The notes below the pieces were generated by a model. The model saw only the letters and a program-made list of their open reading frames with translations, searched no databases and was not told where the DNA came from. From Diphasiastrum complanatum (taxonomy: Eukaryota; Streptophyta; Lycopodiopsida; Lycopodiales; Lycopodiaceae), in contig CM055110.1 in assembly GCA_029204225.1 (NCBI GenBank), positions 43,259,862 through 43,319,861 of the forward strand: a DNA stretch of 60,000 nucleotides, read 5' to 3'. The position numbers and the translations under genes are program-made. Positions 51,877 through 60,000 of the stretch are shown here, in pieces (the first letter of the stretch is position 1; every line of letters starts with the position of its first letter).

Positions 51877-54248
51877 AGGAGGGTCACGTTACTTCTTAAC
51901 CTTCATAGACGATTATAGCAGGAGAATTAAGGTTGACTTCATAAAACACAAAGATGAAACCTTTGGAGCATTTATGAAATTCAAGAGCCTAGTGGAGAAT
52001 CACACACGGGTAAAAACCAAAAGGTTCAGATCAGACAATGGAGGGGAGTACAACAATGCAGATTTTTCTGGGCATTTTGCAAGGGAGGGCATACATCATG
52101 AATTTACAATGAGTTACACCCCCCAACAAAATGGGCTAGCAGAGAGAAAGAATAGATGCATAACTGGAATGATCAGGTGTATGATTCATGAAAAAGAGTT
52201 GACAAGGACATTATGGGCAGAGGCTGCGGACACTGCAGTATACATACTGAACAGGTCTCTCAGACAAGCATTGGGGAAGAACACACCAGAAGGGGTATGG
52301 ACAGGAAGGAAGCCAGCAGTAGGGCACATGAGGACTTTTGGGTGCACGGCCTACGCTCATGTACCTGATGAAACAAGGAGAAAATTGGATCCAAGGGGAA
52401 TTAAGTGCATCTTCGTGGGGTGGTACTGTGGAATGCGCAAGGGTACAAACTTTACAACCCCAAGACAGGAAGTATATTCAGATCACGAGATGTGCTTTTT
52501 GATGAGAGTGACAGTGGCAGTGAACAGGGGCAAAGAGAGGCAGTCCCTGAACATACAATTGCAATAACAGCTGATGAAGCAGCTGGCTTATTAACCAGGA
52601 CAGGGATAATTCAGAGGGACGACAGGAACTATGGAAGGAGAAGCTGAAGGGGACAACAGGGAAGTTGGAGAGGAAGTCCTACCTCGCAGAAAAGAAAGCG
52701 AGGAGACAGCCTAGGAGATTTGATGAAGCGGAGAGTGGTGGTGTGGAACCTTTGAGTTACCATGAAGCCATGGCAGGACTGGATAAGGATGAAGGAGGAG
52801 CTGGACTCAATAAGGAACAAATGACACATGGGAGCTAGTCAAACTGCCTGCAGGGAGAAAGGCAATTGGATGTAAGTGGGTTTACAAAGTCAAATGCAAT
52901 GAGGAAGGAAAGGTGGAGCACTATAAAGCTCGATTGGTGGCAAAAGGGTATAACCAAGTAGCAGGAATAGACTATGCAGAAACATTTGCACCTGTAATGA
53001 GAATCGGATCTCTGAGAATCCCTTATTGCTTGGGGAACAATGCATGATATGGAGATAGACCAGGTGGACGTAAAAACTGGGGAACTACAAGAAGAGGTGT
53101 ACATGGAGCAGCCACCAGGTTTTGAAGACGGAGTTAATACAGTATGACAACTAAAGAAAGCACTTTACGGACTAAAGCAAGCTTCACGAATGTGGTATGA
53201 AAAAATAGATTCTTTCTTCCTAGAAAAGGGCTTCCACAGATGCTGCTCGGACCTAAGCCTGTATGTAAAGAGAGTGCTGCACTATATGCAGACGACATTG
53301 TCCTACTAAGCAATAGCCGGACAGAGTTGAACCATTGTAAGTCGAATTTGAGCAATAGATTTGAGATGAAAGATTTAGGAGCACTACACCTGGGAATAAG
53401 AATAGTAAGAGATCGTGTGAAAGGAACCACTTGGATAAACCAGGGATAATACATATTGAACATACTGGAGAGGTTCAACATGAAGTCAGCTAGCACAGTG
53501 GGAACTCCTATGGAACTTGGGATGAAGCTCACAACAGACATGTGCCTAGAGACAGAGAAGGAGAAAGCTGCTATGAATTGAAGACCATATCGAAGCTTGG
53601 TTGGATCGCTCATGTATGCGATGATATGCACAAGGCCAGATATAGGGATGGCTGTTACAAAACTCAGTCAATTCGAATCCAGGAGAAGACCAGTGGGATG
53701 CTGGGAAAAGCGTATTGAAGTATCTAAAATGAACTCATGACTTGGGGCTGTTGTATTGAGCAGGGGAAAAGTCAATCACTGGGTATGCTCTTTCAGATTG
53801 GGGCGGAGATGAAGACGACAGGAGATTCACATGCGGGTATGTGTTCAATTTGGGAGGGGCTGCAATTAGTTGGAATTGCACCAAACAGCGTTCTATGGCT
53901 CTGTCTTCAATTGAGGCCGAATATGTTGGAGTGTGTCAAGCGAGCAAAGAAGATGTGTGGATTCAAAACTTGCTAAGTGAACTGGAAATTGAAGGATAAA
54001 ATATGAAGTTGTACAGTGATAATCAAGGCTGCATTTTTCTGGGGAAACATGGGGGATTTCACAAAAAGAGCAAGCATATTGCTCTGCAATACCACTTTGT
54101 ACGAGAGATGATACATGAAGGACGACTAAACATCCATTACTGCAGCACACAGGAAATGCTAGCTGATATAATGACGAAGGCTCTGACAAAAGACCGCTTC
54201 AGCTACCTCAGATCTCTTTTAGGACTAGGCCCTTCAGATCCTACTTAA
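51877..54248 (+). pseudogene. Cop-3 integrase core, RT and RNase H
   Basis: Integrase resumes with GGSRYFLTFIDDYSRR (catalytic Asp), then RFRSDNGGEYNNADF and SYTPQQNGLAERKNR (Asp and Glu), LWAEAADTAVYILNRSL and GIKCIFVGWYCG. RT shows [77 protein letters not shown] (53273) and FEMKDLGALHLGI. Then come YRSLVGSLMYAMICTRPDIG and, near the end, MKLYSDNQGCIFLGK, HKKSKHIALQYHFVRE and ADIMTKALTKDRF to the stop at 54246. The RT catalytic motif is YADD; at least six frameshifts or stops are present. Confidence 0.88.
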
Positions 54249-54281
54249 CTCCAACATTGAGGGAGGGATTGTGAAACCCTG

Positions 54282-54648
54282 GAACATTTCAAACTCATGA
54301 AAAGCATGTTCTTATGAGCTACCAAGCAAAAAACGATAGTAAGGTGAAATGCAGTATCACACGCAGTCTTCCATTGCACCCGTATGGCAAGGACAAGCTC
54401 GTCAGGGTTGGAAATCTCAAAACTTCAAAACACTGCATAATGGAACATTTCTAGTTCGTTACAAGTGGCTCCGACCAAAACTTCCTTCAGTTCGTAGACG
54501 CGCACAGTATTGTTGACAAACGGTTAAGAAATTTCATAATGCTTAGAACCTGCAAACCTTCATAGAAGTATGTACGAGGACTTGCAAGTGACAAAGGGAA
54601 ACAAGGCCTACTCAAAGCGAAAAAAAAAGCACCGAGTATAGCAATTAC
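54282..54648 (-). other. Host part of the SEP2 intron, donor side
   Basis: Between the truncated Cop-3 terminus and exon 1; no gene or repeat recognised. The open frame from exon 1 runs into it as far as 54487, which is read-through. Confidence 0.6.
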
Positions 54649-55212
54649 CATTGCAAAACGGCCGGAGAGTGTTTCAAATTTTCTAACTTGAACTAGCGCT
54701 TCCACGTTGGCCGCAAGAGTCTTGAAAAAGTTCGAAATGTCGTCGGGCCCTGCCTTGACTACCCCCTCCCCACCTTCCCGAAATTCTCTTAAGGTACATA
54801 CTTTTGGAGGCTGAACAATTTTATCTCTAATCCTGCTTCCAACTACGTCCTTGTTTACAATAGGGTTCGAATTTTTTGTAGACATGCCTGCATTTGAAGC
54901 TGAAGATTGTTGTACCCGTAAGCATGTGAGGCCTAATGGCTTTGATTTATCACTTGGCTGCTTTAGTGAGGGACTGTATCGCTCTGAATATGATCCACGG
55001 ACTTTAGAGCAAGTAGAATTCAGCTCAAACCTCTTAACTTCTTCAAGATTCCGGGTTTCAACTTTCATATGAACAAGTCCTGATACCACGTTTATCGTAC
55101 TCTTACAAGATCTTTTCACCTCAGAAGCTCGAGAGTAAGTTGATCTACTCCGTTCCAGAGGAGTAACACACCCACGAGAGACGTTAATTGCAGCACTACT
55201 ATGCCCATTCAT
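54649..55212 (-). CDS. SEP2: SEP2-like thylakoid protein, exon 1 (N-terminal half)
   Basis: 188 codons from the ATG at 55212 (MNGHSSAAINVSRGC) to the donor ATG|GTAATTGC. An in-frame upstream extension to 55251 has no ATG. Residues 1 to about 45 are rich in Ser, Arg and Thr and poor in acidic residues, as in chloroplast transit peptides. Then come a variable basic region, KIVQPPKVCTLREF (the conserved block before the first helix), FFKTLAANVEALV, and FETLSGRFAM, the light-harvesting motif in which the Glu and Arg are expected chlorophyll and ion-pair residues. Joined to exon 2 the protein is 269 residues with two membrane helices, somewhat longer than Arabidopsis SEP2. SEPs are thylakoid proteins induced by light stress and proposed to protect pigments. 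Confidence 0.87.
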
Positions 55213-55885
55213 TGCTAAGGCCAAAGTTAAATCTGATATGATGGTCTCCAATTGCCAAAACTATATACGAGTACTGACTCTTTGAATACGGCAGCCGGCT
55301 TGTTACGTATGCGCGTAACCAAAACTTCCAGAATTCAAAAAGTAACTGCACCCTGTTAACTCTAGGCAAGTCTAAACACGTCCCCAAACATTGGCTTCAA
55401 CGTAATATAAGCAGAGTTCACTTAGGAATACTGATGATGCCCTACGCAACTGAAACTTAGCAGAGCAAAATATTGAAATTATTGTCACAAGTTACATGTT
55501 AATAAACAGCTGTTCACAATATCGCATGAAAATATTTCGGTGACCACGGCTCGTGATTCTTGAACTTCCAAAAACAGACAGTTCCTAGCACAAAACTAAA
55601 TGATCAGAATCAAGCAAAGAAACTATCACTCTATAACAATTTGTGCTAACGCAACAATCTGTGCGCTAAACATAAGTGACGAATTTCGTCGTTATGCAAA
55701 TGGCATCAGGCATCAGGGGTGGTGTCTGTTTAAGAGGGCACCAAAAGCTATTGTGAGAGTATTCTATTGGCAGTAGAGGCGAGAGAGAGAGAGAGAGGCA
55801 GACGAGCAGAGGAGATTCGAGAAGCGTAGGAAGAGGATCGCTGCAACGCAAAGTGGATCTGCTCAAGCCAACACAACGCACACGC

Positions 55886-55925
<40 letters not shown>

Positions 55926-56006
55926 CAGCCTCGGCCGGTCATTCATTCATTTTCTTTTCCGGGTCTCCTTTTTTTCCACGCCACCTTTGAAAAGATCAGT
56001 CAAGAT
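55213..56006 (-). other. SEP2 5' leader region with GA/CT tracts
   Basis: It contains GAGAGA at 55779-55797 and a CT run at 55885-55922. Such tracts are common in plant 5' UTRs. Frames at 55199-55387 and 55666-55881 have no recognisable motifs. If transcription starts about 30 bp from the TATA-like motif, the leader is about 770 nt, unless an intron lies within it. Confidence 0.5.
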
Positions 56007-56015
56007 TCATATAAA
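56007..56015 (-). promoter_or_regulatory. TATA-like motif of SEP2
   Basis: The minus strand reads TTTATATGA, about 800 bp upstream of the start codon and 13 bp downstream of the G-box. Confidence 0.5.
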
Positions 56016-56028
56016 TGAAGCGCTTCAT

Positions 56029-56040
56029 TGCCACGTGGCA
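56029..56040. promoter_or_regulatory. G-box, 12-bp perfect palindrome
   Basis: TGCCACGTGGCA. The CACGTG core with GCC/GGC flanks is the strong binding site of plant bZIP factors (HY5, GBF, ABF classes) and of PIFs, fitting a light and stress responsive gene. Binding here is inferred. Confidence 0.75.
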
Positions 56041-56899
56041 TAACTCCTGCTTGCTTTGGTAGGTAGTACTAGGCTTGAAGTTTCACTCTTTTGTTTTTTA
56101 TAGTTTGTGAAGAAAAAGCGTAGGGGGATTGGGGTTTCTTGGGCGTTTTCTTATGCTTTTACTTTTTGTGTTTCTTTTGTGAAAAAGCTTGACTGCTGCC
56201 TTGTAGTTGTAAATTAGTCGTCAATAATTGGCAGGAATTCGAAAGCCAAGCAACGAAGTTTTTGTTATTGGGGAAGAGAAATGATCAATCCTTCACAAAG
56301 ATCGCAAGTCAGACAAAGATGTAGGTAGGGCTACAGTCGTGTTAGATCAACCAAAATCGCAACATATGGCCTAGGTGAAAAAGTCAAAAGGTGAAGAAGA
56401 TTGCTTGATAGCTGATCCTCGTTTTTCCCTTCTACGTTCCTGAAAGTTTTAAAAAAAAATTGCTGCTACTTATGTCTTCGTCCCTCGCCCTCTCCTTTCC
56501 TTCCTACCTTTGGTTTATAAAAAGCAGGGCATGTGATGACTTTTTTTCAAGAGAACCTTTCTGTTGATGGAGCTTTGCAAACGAGCGATTCACTTTGCTC
56601 AGCAATAAGTTTCTTGCTAGATTAGCGATTCAGTTTGCTGTCACATCGGCGTGTCTCTACTATTAAAAGAGCAGCGACCAGTTTTCTACAACAGACCTGC
56701 TCTCAATTGTAGGTTTTGCTATTGCTACGATCCTAGCGACCTAAGAAATTGTGGACATTTTGGTACCACTGCTATCAATCTGTTCCATCAATTGTAAGTT
56801 TTGCTACCAAAGCATCGACAACTAGTCTGTAGAATTTCGTGGGTCATATTTGTTGATGTTTCATAAAAAATGTTAGATTGATCAACATCAACAACATCA
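56041..56899. other. Upstream region, nothing coding recognised
   Basis: No gene seen. Words such as GCGATTCA-TTTGCT (56584, 56624) and CAATTGTAGGTTTTGCTA / CAATTGTAAGTTTTGCTA (56704, 56792) recur, probably from an old duplication. Confidence 0.5.
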
Positions 56900-57480
56900 A
56901 ACTTATCCACATTCTCCTCTTCAAAGACAACATCCTAAGAAATGTGAACTTTCTTTGACTTAGGAATGTAAACCCTATAAGCTATCCTTACTTCACTATA
57001 GCCAACAAACATTCCCTTTAAAAATCCAAAAGATGAGTTGACATAGCAAGTACTACCAAAGATCTTCAAATGCTCCATCCATGGCTTCTTACCAAAAAGA
57101 ACTTCAAATGAACTCTTACCATCCAAGTCTTCATTTGAGTACCTATTGCAAACAAAATTAGCACACATCAAGGCTTATCCCCAAAATAACTTAGGAAGTT
57201 TCGCATTCACCCTCATGGATTGAGCTCTTTCAAAAAGAGCTCTCTTCCTTTCTTCCACACCATGTAGATCCTTTGAGTTTGAAAGCTCTCTCTTTATCCC
57301 ATGTGCCACACAAACCTGTTTGATAGGTCTTCATTTGCCAACTTTAAGCACTTTGTCTTCATGTTGAATTGACTCTCCACGACATTCTTGAACTTGAGAA
57401 AGACATCAAATATGAAATCCTCACTCTTTTGAAGATAAGTCCAACAATATCTACTAAAGTCATCAAGTGTTATGGCCATA
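56900..57480 (-). pseudogene. Ty1/copia integrase fragment
   Basis: The minus strand reads TLDDFSRYCWTYLQKSEDF with a catalytic Asp from 57479, then KTKCLKLANED where RSDNGGE is expected (second Asp motif lost). After a frame change it reads MMCANFVCNRYSNEDLDGKS, FEVLFGKKPWMEHLKIFGSTCY and KGMFVGYSEVRIAYRVY to 56935. It resembles the same region of Cop-4 and is decayed. Confidence 0.85.
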
Positions 57481-57489
57481 TTCGGTTAA

Positions 57490-57945
57490 GGACCTGGAAT
57501 AGTCCTAATATGGTAGACCAGCCCTCCAGTACTTGAGATTATTGGTCACGCCATGATTCAATTCCATGTCAAGGCCAGTTTGTGACTAATTACCTTGAGA
57601 GGACCCAGACACTCTAATTGAGACATTTGGAGCATTGCATTTCTGTGTGACGGATATAGACAGGAGGACTGCATGAAGAGGTGTGATCTATTTATAGTTG
57701 ACCTGCATGGGGGTTGCATGATTTCATGCATAGGACTCTACTCTCTATACAATGAGGTGGGGATTCTCCCGTCGACATATTGGGTTTAGGTTACCAGGTT
57801 TTCTCTTCTTCTCTTGCTTCACATGGCATGGCTTGGGGGCTAGATCCAGGTTTGATCTAGGATTGGTTGGGCGGTTTGGCTCCATAGTCTCTTCTATTGT
57901 TATCTCCTATTCTCATCTTAGGGGAAATCCTTCAGGGTCTTTACA
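57490..57945 (+). repeat. Probable copia LTR remnant
   Basis: Inferred only from the primer-site-like sequence that follows an LTR-like end (GGGTCTTTACA). The start is uncertain; TGGAATAG near 57494 or TGTGACGG at 57645 are options. The frame at 57752-58033 crosses it and is not a gene. Confidence 0.45.
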
Positions 57946-57946
57946 T

Positions 57947-57958
57947 TGGTATCAGAGC
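57947..57958 (+). other. tRNA-iMet primer binding site
   Basis: TGGTATCAGAGC, two bases after the presumed LTR end. No gag follows, so the element is a remnant. Confidence 0.75.

Positions 57959-60000
<2,042 letters not shown>

Larger units (their letters stand above)
38138..54281 (+). mobile_element. Cop-3, outer decayed Ty1/copia element of the nest
   Basis: 5' LTR, primer site and gag to mid-integrase lie at 38138-39694; the rest of integrase, RT and RNase H lie at 51877-54248. Chr-1 was inserted within integrase. The purine tract GAGGGAGGGAT ends at 54269 and TGTGAAACC, the first bases of the LTR, begins at 54270. The match to the 5' LTR stops after about 10 bases, so the 3' LTR is deleted. 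Multiple frameshifts make it the oldest member of the nest. Confidence 0.85.
37160..54648 (-). other. SEP2 intron (17,489 bp) filled by nested retrotransposons
   Basis: The donor is ATG|GTAATTGC at 54649/54648 and the acceptor TCGCAG|ATTGCC at 37160/37159. Host sequence remains at 37160-38137, which holds GA and TTGATTGAT runs, and at 54282-54648. The middle, about 16.1 kb, is the Cop-3/Chr-1/Cop-4 nest. Without it the intron would be about 1.35 kb. Confidence 0.85.

Noticed and set aside
54270-54281. Complete Cop-3 3' LTR
   Set aside because: Similarity to 38138-38457 ends after about ten bases; only the terminus remains.
54487-55251. 254-residue protein as a single-exon gene
   Set aside because: The start at 55251 is TTG, and after GRFAM the conserved sequence stops at a GT donor; the last 53 codons are intron read-through.

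Overview
The window is nuclear DNA of a land plant. The one convincing host gene encodes a two-helix light-harvesting-like thylakoid protein of the SEP2 (stress enhanced protein 2) type, split by a GT..AG intron. Almost everything else is LTR retrotransposon, with long GA/CT microsatellites and AT-rich decayed sequence. Retroelement load, microsatellites and one decayed gene family that I associate from memory with non-seed plants suggest a fern or other non-seed plant, but the sequence does not fix this.

Layout. 1-2264: 5' end of a minus-strand Ty3/gypsy element (OTA-1; gag, leader, tRNA-Asp primer site, LTR), then a truncated related LTR (2331-2757). 2758-10166: AT-rich DNA with three decayed unclassified genes. 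Between the two divergent ones lie twelve copies of a 17-bp half-site forming six short palindromes in two mirror-image triplets (6598-7437). 10167-12610: copia LTR and gag fused to a gypsy fragment. 12640-16343: LTR, integrase and copia debris. 16344-26257: a gypsy element on the minus strand (OTA-2). 26258-28540: copia LTR, leader and gag (Cop-2), abutting a second gypsy element on the plus strand (OTA-3, 28541-34745). 34800-35890: copia debris.

36914-55212: the SEP2-like gene on the minus strand. Its 17.5-kb intron holds a three-deep nest. Old copia Cop-3 (+ strand) is interrupted in its integrase by chromovirus Chr-1 (- strand, 5-bp duplication AGGAG). Chr-1 is interrupted in its gag by young copia Cop-4 (+ strand, 5-bp duplication CGAGT, identical LTRs). 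55213-56040: leader and promoter with a TATA-like motif and a palindromic G-box. 56900-60000: copia fragment, LTR remnant, a (TC)n tract and unassigned DNA.

OTA-2 and OTA-3 share a long accessory reading frame between integrase and 3' LTR: an N-terminal domain, a low-complexity linker, a coiled coil and a conserved C-terminal domain. A third copy survives as a tail at 13150-13330. The pol-accessory spacers and the OTA-1 leader carry short motifs repeated in both orientations. The best candidates for something undescribed are the mirrored palindrome array, this accessory gene with its motif field, and a possible two-part tRNA-Asp interaction in OTA-1.
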